From NCBI RefSeq assembly GCF_001672975.1, contig NZ_LZKU01000184.1:1-58984 (forward strand): a stretch of DNA of 58,984 bases, given 5' to 3'. Source of the DNA: Mycobacterium sp. 1465703.0. GTDB taxonomy: Bacteria > Actinomycetota > Actinomycetes > Mycobacteriales > Mycobacteriaceae. This document shows positions 1 through 8,625 of the stretch, piece after piece. The notes beneath the pieces were generated by a model. That model made no database searches and had not been told where the DNA came from. It saw only the letters and a program-made list of their open reading frames with translations. The position numbers were made by a program, and so were the translations under genes. The number at the start of each line of letters is the position of its first letter. Positions within the stretch are counted from its first letter, which is position 1.

Positions 1-119
1 CCTACGCCGACGACAGCTCGATGATCGACAAAGGCGTCGCATTCGCCTCCAGCCACCTGGCCGCACCCGGGCCCGGTCCAACATCGGTCGCGTCGCCGCA
101 CGGAGGCTTCGGAGAGTAA
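1..119 (+). CDS. C-terminal end of an unidentified protein (partial)
   Basis: An open frame enters from the left edge and ends at the TAA at 117-119, giving 38 visible residues that end in HGGFGE. The composition (Ala, Gly, Pro, Ser, acidic) fits a mycobacterial coding tail. No domain can be named from so little. It converges on the acyl-reductase gene that ends at 147, leaving a 27-base gap. Confidence 0.5.
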   Translation, partial: YADDSSMIDKGVAFASSHLAAPGPGPTSVASPHGGFGE

Positions 120-146
120 CGGCACGCGGGTTGTGGCCCGGCGCCG

Positions 147-1544
147 CTAGTCCCGGATGAAGCCCTTGTTGCGCATCAGGGCGTCGGCCAAGAACCCGTC
201 GTGTGGAATTTCTGGCGCATGCAGCCACGTCGGATGCCGGCCGCAGTAGACATTGCCGACGGTCGGCTCGGCGACCAGATCGTCGATCAAGGTCTCGTCG
301 GTGGTGATTGCGGTGACGACCAGTGAATGCCGCAACGGCTCCACTCCGGCACCGCGTGAGAAGCCCGAAACCCACACGCACGGGAAGGGCAGCTCCACGT
401 TGAGCTTGTCCACGTCGGGTTCGGCCATCAGGTGTACCGCCGGCCGCAGCGCGGCGTAGCCGTCGCCGAGGTCGGCGACCACCCGATCGGGGCCGAGCAA
501 TGCCGTGCAGCCGGCGGCCTTGGCGGCCAGATACTCGGCCAGGGCGCGGGCCTTGTCGACGGGCTGGGTGGGCAGCACCGCGCGCTCGTCATCGGTGGGC
601 AGCGGCTCGATCGCCGCCAGCCGTTCGGCGATCGCTCGGGCCAATGGAGCCGGATCGCCCTCGTAGAGCACGGCGGTGGTGTTGACGCATGCCATTCCGC
701 CGTGGTTGGCGATCGAGTCGACGATGACGTCGAGGCAATCCCGCCAGTCCTGGTCGGCGGTGATCACCATTTTGGTGCGGCCCGGTCCGTTCACGATCAC
801 CGCCGGATTGCCGGCGTACTTGTCGACCACCTCTTGGCCGCCGTACACCATGGCGAGGTCGGCCGATCGGATGATTTCGTCGGCGCCGGCGTGGTCGGTG
901 GGCAGATAAACGGCGTCCTCGGCGCGGAATCCGGCCTCCCCCAGCGCGAACACCAGCCGGTGCGCCGTCAGCGGCTCGCGCCGCGATGGACGCACCGCGA
1001 CCCGGTAACCCAGCGCGAGCGCCTGTGGCCACAGTCCATGCACACCGGGGCCGTTCCCCGCCGCGTGCACGGCGAACACCTCCCCGCGGCGCACCCACAC
1101 TGCGCCGCCCGCGCGGGTGTGCTCGTCGCGCCAGTGCTGTGTTGCGCCCACCGGGCGCGCCGGCCGCACCGCATCGAACGCGCCGGCTACCGCGTCGGCC
1201 ACACCCCGCGCCCCGGCGCGGGTGATCGCGATCGGCATTCCCGAAATCCGGCTGGCCAACCTGACGTAGGAATCGAAATCCAGTCCGGCGATGACACCGC
1301 CCGCAAAGATGTCGGCGGCCCGGGACAGCGCTTTCGCGCGCTGCGCCGCCGGCAGCGGTGCGGCCCTGCGCTGCGCGCCCAGCGTACGCGAAACGTACAG
1401 CGGCGGAACCATGCTCAACTCCGCGACCGCCACACCGGCGGTGGTGGCGATGACCTCACGCTTGCGGGTCCGGTATTCGCCGTCCACGCCGAGCGCATCG
1501 AGGGCTACCAAACCCGTTGCAGCACTGATGCTTTCACCCATCAC
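147..1544 (-). CDS. LuxC-like / aldehyde dehydrogenase-fold acyl reductase
   Basis: A 465-residue protein of the aldehyde dehydrogenase superfamily, close in length to LuxC fatty acyl reductases. The N-terminal half carries the nucleotide-binding part (AAGNGPGVHG near 161-170, and a segment resembling the LuxC region SADLAMVYGG near 228-236). The motif HGGMACVNTT places a probable catalytic cysteine at residue 286. It follows the LuxE-like gene with only three bases between, so the two are translationally coupled. The start is GTG at 1544, immediately followed by an ATG at 1541 that is equally possible. The likely reaction is NADPH-dependent reduction of an activated acyl group to an aldehyde, or the reverse dehydrogenation. 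It could instead be a CoA-acylating aldehyde dehydrogenase. No luciferase gene is present. Confidence 0.75.
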   Translation of the reverse strand: MMGESISAATGLVALDALGVDGEYRTRKREVIATTAGVAVAELSMVPPLYVSRTLGAQRRAAPLPAAQRAKALSRAADIFAGGVIAGLDFDSYVRLASRISGMPIAITRAGARGVADAVAGAFDAVRPARPVGATQHWRDEHTRAGGAVWVRRGEVFAVHAAGNGPGVHGLWPQALALGYRVAVRPSRREPLTAHRLVFALGEAGFRAEDAVYLPTDHAGADEIIRSADLAMVYGGQEVVDKYAGNPAVIVNGPGRTKMVITADQDWRDCLDVIVDSIANHGGMACVNTTAVLYEGDPAPLARAIAERLAAIEPLPTDDERAVLPTQPVDKARALAEYLAAKAAGCTALLGPDRVVADLGDGYAALRPAVHLMAEPDVDKLNVELPFPCVWVSGFSRGAGVEPLRHSLVVTAITTDETLIDDLVAEPTVGNVYCGRHPTWLHAPEIPHDGFLADALMRNKGFIRD

Positions 1545-1547
1545 GGC

Positions 1548-2648
1548 TCAATACACACCTTCGATGACGGCCTCGCCCTCGAAAGTGGGCACCGGCCGCA
1601 CCTCGCTCACCGAATCGCTGAGTTCACCCGCCGGACCGGGCATCCTGATCGCCAGGTCGCGCTCCAGGTTGTTCGGTATGAACATGCCCTTGCTGATGTG
1701 GTTCATCACCACCTGGCCCGGCTGCCCGTACGGCACCCGCTCCCCGGTGTCGGGGTCGACCACCCAGAACACCACGTACGGGGTGCGCGGGTCGAAGATG
1801 AACGCGTCGTCGACCGTCCGGGTGACAGCCTGCGACAGCACCATGGTGCTGCCGAACGCCATGGTGATCGTCGTTGCCGGGAAGATGCCGCGCAGCAGGT
1901 CGAGCGTGTCGGCGTCCACGTGCGCACCGCTGAGCAGCAGGTAGCGGATCTTGTCGTTGACCAAGTCGACCACTCGATCGTCGCGGGCCATCGCCGCCAG
2001 CAGCGGAGGCGTGGTGTGCAGGTTCGCGACATGCTGCGTCTGCAACACGAAGACGGCCTGCTCGACGACATGGTCGACGTAGGCCGCGACGTCGGCAGTC
2101 GCCGCGCGGGCGGCGAGCTTCTTGACCCAGCGGGGATCGATGTCGATCGCGTGGAAGATCGCGCCGAGTCGCTGCGATACCAGCCGGGAGAAGTAGCCGA
2201 CACCGTGCGGCCCGCTCGGCATCAGGCACAGAAAACCCTGGCCCCGGACGAACCCGCCGGTGGCGAAGTCCTCGGTCTGCCATTCGACGACCTGTGCGAC
2301 CCAATCGGGCATCTGCACAGTGCGTTTGGGGGCACCGGTGGTGCCGCCGGATTCGAAGATCTGGGGCAGCGGTGTGGCGGACTGCTGGGCTCGGTAACCC
2401 CGCGGAATGAGATCCTCCACTGCGACACTGCGCAATTCGTTGACCAGGTTGGGAAACAACCGCAGATCGGCAAAGGTCTTGACGTCGGTCATCGGGTCGA
2501 AGGCCAAGTCGCGGGCGGCCCGCAGCCAGAACGGCGAACCGGTGTCGTCGCCGAAATGCCACGCGATCGCCGCGCGCAGATAGGCCTCTGGATCCTGGAC
2601 GGATGCCGCTCGTGGGACGTCCAACAACGAGAAATCGACATCGGCCAT
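1548..2648 (-). CDS. LuxE-like acyl-activating (AMP-forming) enzyme
   Basis: A 366-residue protein with the size and layout of LuxE acyl-protein synthetases and short phenylacetate-CoA-ligase-like adenylating enzymes. The phosphate-binding motif ESGGTTGAPK lies at 99-108, and a second conserved block (LLLSGAHVD, then AFGSTM) at 237-268 resembles the A4/A5 adenylation motifs. It lacks the large C-terminal lobe of ordinary acyl-CoA synthetases. The only cysteine is at 141; there is none near the C-terminus, where LuxE carries its acyl group. It is the first gene of a coupled pair with the downstream reductase. A purine-rich stretch (AGGA/GAGG) precedes the ATG at 2648. The inferred role is to activate a carboxylic acid for reduction by its partner. 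Confidence 0.72.
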   Translation of the reverse strand: MADVDFSLLDVPRAASVQDPEAYLRAAIAWHFGDDTGSPFWLRAARDLAFDPMTDVKTFADLRLFPNLVNELRSVAVEDLIPRGYRAQQSATPLPQIFESGGTTGAPKRTVQMPDWVAQVVEWQTEDFATGGFVRGQGFLCLMPSGPHGVGYFSRLVSQRLGAIFHAIDIDPRWVKKLAARAATADVAAYVDHVVEQAVFVLQTQHVANLHTTPPLLAAMARDDRVVDLVNDKIRYLLLSGAHVDADTLDLLRGIFPATTITMAFGSTMVLSQAVTRTVDDAFIFDPRTPYVVFWVVDPDTGERVPYGQPGQVVMNHISKGMFIPNNLERDLAIRMPGPAGELSDSVSEVRPVPTFEGEAVIEGVY

Positions 2649-2765
2649 GTCCTCGATCCTGCCTTATCGCCGCCGGTACGCCAAGGACATCGGGCGTCTG
2701 CGCACGTCATCGAGTCGACCTATTGCCTTATTTCACAGCATGTTTCACCGGTGTGCACGCGGTGT

Positions 2766-3614
2766 TCAGCGCGATGCCAGTTCGCGAAAGTAGTCCCGCA
2801 GCGTCCGGGGCTCGCGGCGCAGAATTGCGCGCAGCACCAGTGGGTTGCCGCCGGGCAGGCCGTGCCGGTCGTAGTGGGCCATCATCCGGGTCATGCCGTC
2901 GCGGAAGGATCCCTCCGGCAGGCGTGCGGAGTACTGGTCCAGCGGTATCTGCACCGCGGCGATCGGCCGGCCGAGTACCTCGCTGAGCAGCGCCGCCGTC
3001 TGGTGGGTGTCCTGCATCCCCGGCGCGCACAGTTCGAAGGTGCCGTAGCTGAGTTCGGCGCCCGTCATCGCCATTGCGGCGACCTCCGCGACGTCGCGGT
3101 AGTCCACCGAAGCCATCTTCGACGTCAGCGCGTACGGCTGTGCCAGCCGGTTGTTTTCGACGATGTCGCGCCAGGATTGCTCGAAGTTCTGCATGAACCG
3201 GGCGGGCTGTAGCACGGTGAAGTCCATCTCCGAGCCGTACAGCGCCTCCTCAACCGGCAGTTTGGCGGCGTGGTTGGTCATTGCCGAGATCGACGGGTGA
3301 ATGACGCCGGAATAGACGAACTTTCGCACCCCGGCGGCTCGGGCCGCGTCGACCAGCGCCAGTCCCATCTCGGCCTCGGTCGCCGAGTGCGCCGGGCCGA
3401 TGTGGAACACACCGTCCATCCCGGCGACGGCGCCGGCGAGGCTGTCGGGCACGGTGAGATCGCCGATGGCCGCCTCGTCGGCGCCGTTGCGCCGAGCCAG
3501 CTGCGCCCGCTCCTCGTTGCGCACCAACGCCCGCACCGTGGCGCCGCGCCGCTTCAGCTCGGGCACCACCAAGTGGGCGTGGCGCCCGGTCGCGCCCACC
3601 GTCAAGACACGCAT
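2766..3614 (-). CDS. NmrA-like NAD(P)-binding oxidoreductase
   Basis: A 282-residue atypical short-chain dehydrogenase of the NmrA/NAD(P)H azoreductase-like group. The N-terminus MRVLTVGATGRHAHLV gives the Rossmann fingerprint (GATGxxx, with Ala in place of the third Gly). ALVRNEER is the usual NADP-preferring end of strand 2, and VFHIGP, KFVYSGVIHP and TVLQPARFMQN are family landmarks. It lies 12 bases downstream of the SDR gene on the same strand and may be co-transcribed. Members act either as reductases or as redox-sensing regulators; nothing here identifies a substrate. Confidence 0.8.
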   Translation of the reverse strand: MRVLTVGATGRHAHLVVPELKRRGATVRALVRNEERAQLARRNGADEAAIGDLTVPDSLAGAVAGMDGVFHIGPAHSATEAEMGLALVDAARAAGVRKFVYSGVIHPSISAMTNHAAKLPVEEALYGSEMDFTVLQPARFMQNFEQSWRDIVENNRLAQPYALTSKMASVDYRDVAEVAAMAMTGAELSYGTFELCAPGMQDTHQTAALLSEVLGRPIAAVQIPLDQYSARLPEGSFRDGMTRMMAHYDRHGLPGGNPLVLRAILRREPRTLRDYFRELASR

Positions 3615-3626
3615 CGCGGGTAGCGG

Positions 3627-4391
3627 TTAACGGCCGGCGCCGGCGGTCATCGCCTCGTTGAATCTCGGATAGATGTGGTCGTAGGTGCCGTCACGCTCGG
3701 CGAACCGGAACGACTTGGCCCGCTCGACCACGATCTCGTCGGCCTCCGGCTGGGTCTGCAGCAGCGTCATCGTCTCGGTGATGTACTCCTCCAGCGGCAT
3801 CGCTTGGGGGTCGAATCCCCGCTCGCCCTGCAGCGCGGTCTGCACCTGAGGCGGAATGATCTCGATCACCCGCACCGAGGTGTTGCGCAGCTGGAACCGC
3901 AGCGACTGGGTGTAGGAGTGCAGCGCCGCCTTGGTGGCGCAATAGGTCGGGGTCAGCGCGCTGGGCATGAACGCCAGAGCGGACGTGACGTTGAGGATCG
4001 CGGCGTGCGGTCTGCGCAGCAGCGACGGCAGCAGGGCCGCGGTCAGCCGGATCGGGCCCAGCAGGTTGGCCGCAATGGTCTGCTCGGCCAAGCCGACATT
4101 GCTGCTGGTGAGGTCCTCGACGCGCTGAATGCCGGCGTTGTTGATCACCACATTGAGGTCCGGGTAGTGGTCGGTCAACTCGGTGGCGAATCGCCGGATG
4201 TCGGCGGGGTCACCCTGGTCGAGCGACATGGTTTGCATGCCCGGGTTGGCCTCGGTGGCGGCGCGCAGTTGGTCGCCGCGCCGGGCGGCGATGATGACCT
4301 GATTGCCCAGCCGGTGCAAAGATTCGGCCAGGCCGCGGCCGATTCCGGTACCGCCGCCGGTGACCAACACGGTATTGCCCGTCATCTGCAT
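3627..4391 (-). CDS. SDR family oxidoreductase (DltE-like)
   Basis: A classical short-chain dehydrogenase of 254 residues. It has the cofactor motif TGGGTGIGRG near 10-19, NNAG near 90, a Ser in NVTSAL, and the catalytic YCATK. The AARR after strand 2 suggests NADP. An open frame extends 31 codons upstream, but a strong ribosome site (GAAGGAG) sits just before the ATG at 4391, so that start is chosen. The C-terminal half (IPPQVQTAL, EADEIVVERAK) resembles the DltE/YciK-like subgroup often annotated as acyl or polyketide reductases. The substrate is unknown. Confidence 0.85.
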   Translation of the reverse strand: MQMTGNTVLVTGGGTGIGRGLAESLHRLGNQVIIAARRGDQLRAATEANPGMQTMSLDQGDPADIRRFATELTDHYPDLNVVINNAGIQRVEDLTSSNVGLAEQTIAANLLGPIRLTAALLPSLLRRPHAAILNVTSALAFMPSALTPTYCATKAALHSYTQSLRFQLRNTSVRVIEIIPPQVQTALQGERGFDPQAMPLEEYITETMTLLQTQPEADEIVVERAKSFRFAERDGTYDHIYPRFNEAMTAGAGR

Positions 4392-4552
4392 CGCGGTTCT
4401 CCTTCGGGTCGCACTGCCGGCTCGCTCGACCGGCCCAGTCCGGGCCGACCTGCGGAATGCCCCAATGCGGAGCCGGCTAACCACGATGCCTTATGCGCCG
4501 GTGCGGTGTCACGGCCTTGCGCCGAGATGATGGGCCGAACTCAGAAAGGGGC

Positions 4553-5512
4553 TTACCCGGCGGCGCGGTTGTGCAGCCGTCGGGGGTCGATGCCCACGCG
4601 GTCCCACGCCTCGGCCGCCCAGGGCGTGTAGAGAGCCCGGACCGGCAGCCGGTTGATGAGCGGATTGAGCGCCCGGATGATGGCAGCGATCCGCTGAAAG
4701 TGCCTCTCCTTCTTGGCATCCCACCGCAACTGGCACACCTCGCGCATCTGTGGCGGCAGGGTGCCCACCACCATGAGCCGGGTGTAGGCGTTCAAGGGTG
4801 CCGACAAGATCTTCCACACCGGCCCGGGGACCCGCCGCGGTCCCGGGATGCCTTTGCGGATGTAGCCGGTGCCGTACAGCACGGTCTTGTGCGGGACGAA
4901 CCGCTCGAGCATCTCGTCCCAGTAGGTGACGAACTCGTCGTAGGTCTGCGGTTGCCCCCGGTCGCTGACGCCGTAGAGGCTATACCAGAGCTTGCCCTCG
5001 TTGAAGATCTGTTCCTTTTCGGCGTGCGAGAGCCGCCGGATGAACATGTCGGTGTTGTAGATGACCTGGTCGACGAAGCTGGCGTGCGCCCAGTAGAACA
5101 GCTCCGGGTTCAGCGCGTGATACCTCGAGCCGTCGCTGACGGTGCCCTTGATCGTCTTGTGGAAGTCGCGCACTTTGCGGCCCCATTCGTGGGGTGCCTC
5201 GGAGTAAACGGTGTTCATCAGGGGCGGAGCGGTTCGCTTGGCCCGGCCCAGCGTGTCGCTGAAGATCACCGAATGGTCCAGCACGCCTTGGGCGAGCTGC
5301 TCGATACAGTTCTCCACCCCGGCGGTGCGCTGGAATCCGAAGAGCTGAGTTCGGTTGTCCCCGTAGAACTTCCAGATCAGCGAGTCTGGTCCCAGCCGGG
5401 GGGAAGCGGGGTCGATCTCGTCGTCGATCGGCATGGGCATCGCTTCGCGTACGCCGGTGTCAAAACGCGTGCCCGCGGTCGCCGTGGCCAACTCGTCGTT
5501 CTGGGCGGCCAT
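4553..5512 (-). CDS. MpaB/DUF2236 family oxygenase-like protein
   Basis: A 319-residue member of the oxygenase MpaB (DUF2236) family, which includes the rubber-cleaving haem protein Lcp and many uncharacterised actinobacterial proteins. Typical blocks are HEWGRKVRDFHKTIKG, the family core YHALNPELFYWAHASFVD, and YWDEMLERFVP. The His residues in the core block are candidate haem ligands by family analogy. The frame extends to a GTG at 5518, but AAGGAGG sits correctly spaced before the ATG at 5512. It is divergent from a TetR gene, and a candidate operator lies between them. There is no signal peptide, so it is probably cytosolic. The substrate is unknown. Confidence 0.82.
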   Translation of the reverse strand: MAAQNDELATATAGTRFDTGVREAMPMPIDDEIDPASPRLGPDSLIWKFYGDNRTQLFGFQRTAGVENCIEQLAQGVLDHSVIFSDTLGRAKRTAPPLMNTVYSEAPHEWGRKVRDFHKTIKGTVSDGSRYHALNPELFYWAHASFVDQVIYNTDMFIRRLSHAEKEQIFNEGKLWYSLYGVSDRGQPQTYDEFVTYWDEMLERFVPHKTVLYGTGYIRKGIPGPRRVPGPVWKILSAPLNAYTRLMVVGTLPPQMREVCQLRWDAKKERHFQRIAAIIRALNPLINRLPVRALYTPWAAEAWDRVGIDPRRLHNRAAG

Positions 5513-5575
5513 GCCCACCTCCTTGTCGCATGCGTGCGGCGAGTTGGCATACCCACCAAGTTATGAATCAATGAC

Positions 5576-5593
5576 ACAAAGCCGTATCTTTGT
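5576..5593. promoter_or_regulatory. inverted repeat, candidate TetR operator
   Basis: ACAAAG, a 6-base spacer and CTTTGT form a perfect 6-bp inverted repeat. It lies between the divergent DUF2236 and TetR genes, about 65 bases from the former start. It is AT-rich compared with its surroundings. Its position suggests it is the operator of the adjacent TetR regulator; this is an inference. Confidence 0.45.
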
Positions 5594-5711
5594 TCCAGAA
5601 GCCTAGCAAGCGCCCACCGGCGTCGCACATCGCGGCATGCTTCCGGACGAGATGGGGCAACGAAAAGTCGACGATGAACCATGCCAAGGGGTTGATACGA
5701 TTCCGCCAATC

Positions 5712-6305
5712 ATGCAGTCCGAACCGGGCTCTGCCATTGCCGAGGCGCTCACCGACCTTGATCGCACCATCTTGGACACCGCCCGCAGCGTGTTCGAGAC
5801 CTACGGCGTGCGTCGCGCCAACATCGACGACGTCGCCGCCCGAGCCGGGGTCAGCCGCAGCACCATCTACCGTCGCTTCCCGACCAAGGAGAATTTGTTC
5901 GCCAACGTGGTGCGGCGGGAGGCCGGACGCTTCTTCAGCACACTGGACCAGGCGACCACGGGCTGTGACCCGCAACGGGCGGTGGTCGAGGCGTTCGCGC
6001 TCGGCGTGCGGCTGGTCAAGGACTCTCCGCTGTATTCGCGGATCGCCGAGAGCGAACCCGAATTGTTCGGCATGTTCTCCCGATCGCAGGTGTTCCCGAT
6101 TCGCCAGTTCGCCGACGGCATCGCCCATACCCTGCGCCGTTGCGGCGCCGACCTGGCCCAGACCGACCTGGACAACATCGCCGACATTCTGCTGCGCGTC
6201 GCCCTGGGCATCATCGTCTTTCCCACCGACCGCCTGGACACCGCGGATCCCGCGGCCGTCCGCGAGTATGCCGCCCGGTATCTGGTGCCGATCATCAGCC
6301 GCTAG
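5712..6305 (+). CDS. TetR/AcrR family transcriptional regulator
   Basis: A 197-residue regulator from the ATG at 5712. The N-terminal helix-turn-helix is clear at about 38-57 (IDDVAARAGVSRSTIYRRF), followed by TKENLFANV. The C-terminal ligand domain includes LLRVALGIIVFPTDRLD, seen in regulators near lipid-metabolism genes. An earlier in-frame ATG at 5637 would add 25 residues not typical of the family. It is divergent from the DUF2236 oxygenase, which is its most likely target. The ribosome site is weak, so the exact start is uncertain. Confidence 0.85.
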   Translation: MQSEPGSAIAEALTDLDRTILDTARSVFETYGVRRANIDDVAARAGVSRSTIYRRFPTKENLFANVVRREAGRFFSTLDQATTGCDPQRAVVEAFALGVRLVKDSPLYSRIAESEPELFGMFSRSQVFPIRQFADGIAHTLRRCGADLAQTDLDNIADILLRVALGIIVFPTDRLDTADPAAVREYAARYLVPIISR

Positions 6306-6356
6306 CCGGCCCGCTGACGGGCTCACATTGTCGGCATCCTGAACTAGCCTTGAGCC

Positions 6357-7733
6357 GTGGCTGGGAGTTCTGCGGCTCCGCGGACCCGGTACGCCAGTTG
6401 CGGCGAGATCGACATCGCCTATCAGGTCTTCGGCGATGGCCCGATGGACCTGCTCATGCTGCCGGGCCCGCTGATCCCGATCGACTGCGTCGACCTCGAG
6501 CCCTCGATGTACCGCTTTCATCGCCGGCTCGCGTCATTCTGCCGAGTGATCCGCTTCGATCAGCGCGGCATCGGCCTATCGTCCCGGGTTCCCTCGCTGG
6601 ACATGCTCGGCCCCGAATCGTGGGCACAGGATGCGCTCGCGGTCATGAACGCGGTCGGTTGCGAGCGGGCCACTATCTTCGCCCCGGGTTTCACCGCACT
6701 GGCCGGTCTGGTTCTCGCGGCCGACCACTCCGATCGAGTGAACAGCCTTGTCATCGCCAACGGTGCGGCGCGCACGCTGCGGGGGCCCGACTATCCCATC
6801 GGCGCCGAACTCGACGCCGCCGAGCGATTCACCTCGGTCGGGATGGAGCCGGACGCCGTCGAGCAGGGTTTCGACATGCTCGGCATCATCGCGCCCTCTG
6901 TGGCGCATGACGCCGCCTTCCGGGCGTGGTGGGACATGGCCGGTAACCGGGCGGCGTCACCCAGCATGGCCCGTGCGTTCATCAACAAGGTCAGGCAGGG
7001 CGATGTCCGGGACAGGCTGCCTCGCGTCGCCGTGCCGACGCTGATCCTGCATCGCGACAACCCCGACTTCAGCCCCGTCGAGCACGCGCACTACCTCGCC
7101 GAGCGCATCGCCGGATCGCACCTCGTCGAACTGCCCGGAGAAGATGCCCTGTACTGGGTCGGTGACACCGCTCCCATGCTCGACGAGATCGAAGAGTTCA
7201 TCACTGGGGTGCGTGGCGGCTCCGAAGCCGAACGGCTGCTCACCACCATCATGTTCACCGACATCGTCGGCTCCACCGAACGTGCCGCGGCGCTGGGTGA
7301 TTATCGCTGGCGCGACCTGCTGGACAACCACGACAGCATCGTGCGCCACGAGCTGCAGCGCTTCGGCGGCCGCGAAGTCAACACGGCCGGAGACGGATTC
7401 GTCGCGACGTTCAGCAGCCCGAGCGCGGCGATCGCCTGTGCCGACGCCATCGTCGACGCCATCCGCGTGCTGGGCATCGAAGTGCGGGTCGGCATTCACG
7501 CCGGCGAAGTCGAAGTCCGTGGCGCGGACGTCGCGGGCATGGCCGTCCACATCGGCGCGCGGGTGGCGGCGCTCGCGGGGCCCAGTGAGGTGCTGGTGTC
7601 GTCGACGCTGCGCGATATCGTCACCGGCTCGCGGCACAGGTTCGGCGACCGCGGCGAGACCGCCCTCAAGGGCGTGCCCGGTTACTGGCGGCTGTACGCC
7701 CTGGTTCGCGAGCACGCCGTCGTGCGCCGGTAA
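6357..7733 (+). CDS. lipJ: LipJ-like alpha/beta hydrolase fused to class III nucleotide cyclase
   Basis: A 458-residue fusion with the layout of M. tuberculosis LipJ (Rv1900c). Residues 1-285 form an alpha/beta-hydrolase domain. Residues 293-450 form a class III cyclase: FTDIVGST (metal Asp302), NTAGDGF (metal Asp346), [10 protein letters not shown] and [12 protein letters not shown] with Arg402. The residue that normally specifies adenine as Lys is Asn342, the non-canonical residue described for Rv1900c. The hydrolase elbow reads [10 protein letters not shown] around 108-117 and shows no G-x-S-x-G, so esterase activity is doubtful. The start is GTG at 6357. The product would make cAMP (possibly cGMP too) in the cytosol. 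A cNMP-binding ABC ATPase is encoded nearby. Confidence 0.85.
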   Translation: MAGSSAAPRTRYASCGEIDIAYQVFGDGPMDLLMLPGPLIPIDCVDLEPSMYRFHRRLASFCRVIRFDQRGIGLSSRVPSLDMLGPESWAQDALAVMNAVGCERATIFAPGFTALAGLVLAADHSDRVNSLVIANGAARTLRGPDYPIGAELDAAERFTSVGMEPDAVEQGFDMLGIIAPSVAHDAAFRAWWDMAGNRAASPSMARAFINKVRQGDVRDRLPRVAVPTLILHRDNPDFSPVEHAHYLAERIAGSHLVELPGEDALYWVGDTAPMLDEIEEFITGVRGGSEAERLLTTIMFTDIVGSTERAAALGDYRWRDLLDNHDSIVRHELQRFGGREVNTAGDGFVATFSSPSAAIACADAIVDAIRVLGIEVRVGIHAGEVEVRGADVAGMAVHIGARVAALAGPSEVLVSSTLRDIVTGSRHRFGDRGETALKGVPGYWRLYALVREHAVVRR

Positions 7734-7871
7734 CCAAGCCGACAACTCGCAGCGGTCGAAGCGTCGAGGGCCTCGGCGTAGGCTGCGGACGGGGACTCAC
7801 CGGAGCGGCGGCATCGCCGGCTTTTCCTTGGATTTTGCCGTCTATCTTGGTATTTGATCAAAGGAGTACGC

Positions 7872-8621
7872 ATGACCGACGTGCACATCTCGCTGCCTCC
7901 CGCGCTCCGGCGAGCGCTGGATCTTCTCATCGATCCGCCGGCCGACCCCGACGTGAGCCGGGGTTATCTCGACCTGCTCGGCGAAGACTCGGCCGCGGCC
8001 GGCGCCATCGAGAAGAACACCGGCCCCATCCAGGCGGCGTGGGCGTCACCGATCGGTTCGATGCTGTATGACAACGCCCAGGCGATTTCACGCCGGTTGC
8101 TCAGCGTGTGGGAGCTGCCTATCGAGTGGTTGAACATCCCGCCGGGCGGGATTGCTTTGGACGTCGGCTCGGGTCCGGGCAACGTCACCGCGTCGCTGGC
8201 ACGTCCTGCCGGCCCTGATGGACTGGCCCTGGGTGTCGACATCTCCGAGCCGATGCTGGCGCGCGCCGTTCGCAACGAAGCCGGACCGCAGGTCGGTTTC
8301 ATCAAGGCTGATGCGCAGCGACTTCCATTGCGCGACAACACCGTCGACGCGGTGATCTCAACCGCCGTGCTGCAACTGGTCCCCGATCCGGCGGCCGCTC
8401 TCGCCGAGATGGCGCGGGTGCTGCGACCGGGCGGGAGGCTGGCGATCGCCGTCCCGACCGTGGGACGCCTGGCTCAGCTCTGGCGGCTGCTGCCGAGCGT
8501 CGGAGCGCACGTGTTCGGCGACGACGAAATCGCAGACATCCTGGAAGACAACGGCTTTGCCAGCGTGCGGGTCAAGAGCTTCGGCACGTTTCAGTCGGTG
8601 CGGGCGAAGACTCAACCGTGA
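7872..8621 (+). CDS. class I SAM-dependent methyltransferase
   Basis: A 249-residue methyltransferase. Motif I is LDVGSGPGNVT, followed by LGVDISEPML, then motif II/III blocks (DAVISTAVLQLVPD, and VLRPGGRLAIAVPT). AAAGGAG lies five bases before the ATG at 7872, which decides the start. A 50-residue N-terminal helical region precedes the fold and suggests a small-molecule substrate. It ends four bases before the convergent ABC ATPase gene. The substrate cannot be read from the sequence. Confidence 0.85.
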   Translation: MTDVHISLPPALRRALDLLIDPPADPDVSRGYLDLLGEDSAAAGAIEKNTGPIQAAWASPIGSMLYDNAQAISRRLLSVWELPIEWLNIPPGGIALDVGSGPGNVTASLARPAGPDGLALGVDISEPMLARAVRNEAGPQVGFIKADAQRLPLRDNTVDAVISTAVLQLVPDPAAALAEMARVLRPGGRLAIAVPTVGRLAQLWRLLPSVGAHVFGDDEIADILEDNGFASVRVKSFGTFQSVRAKTQP

Positions 8622-8625
8622 CCGA

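Noticed and set aside
147..2648. A lux bioluminescence operon.
   Set aside because: No luxA/luxB-like luciferase or luxD is present near the pair.
432..3212. A 926-codon open frame on the + strand opposite the LuxC/LuxE-like genes.
   Set aside because: It is antisense to two genes with clear motifs; its product is rich in Arg, His, Gly and Val with no domain. Such mirror frames are common in GC-rich DNA.
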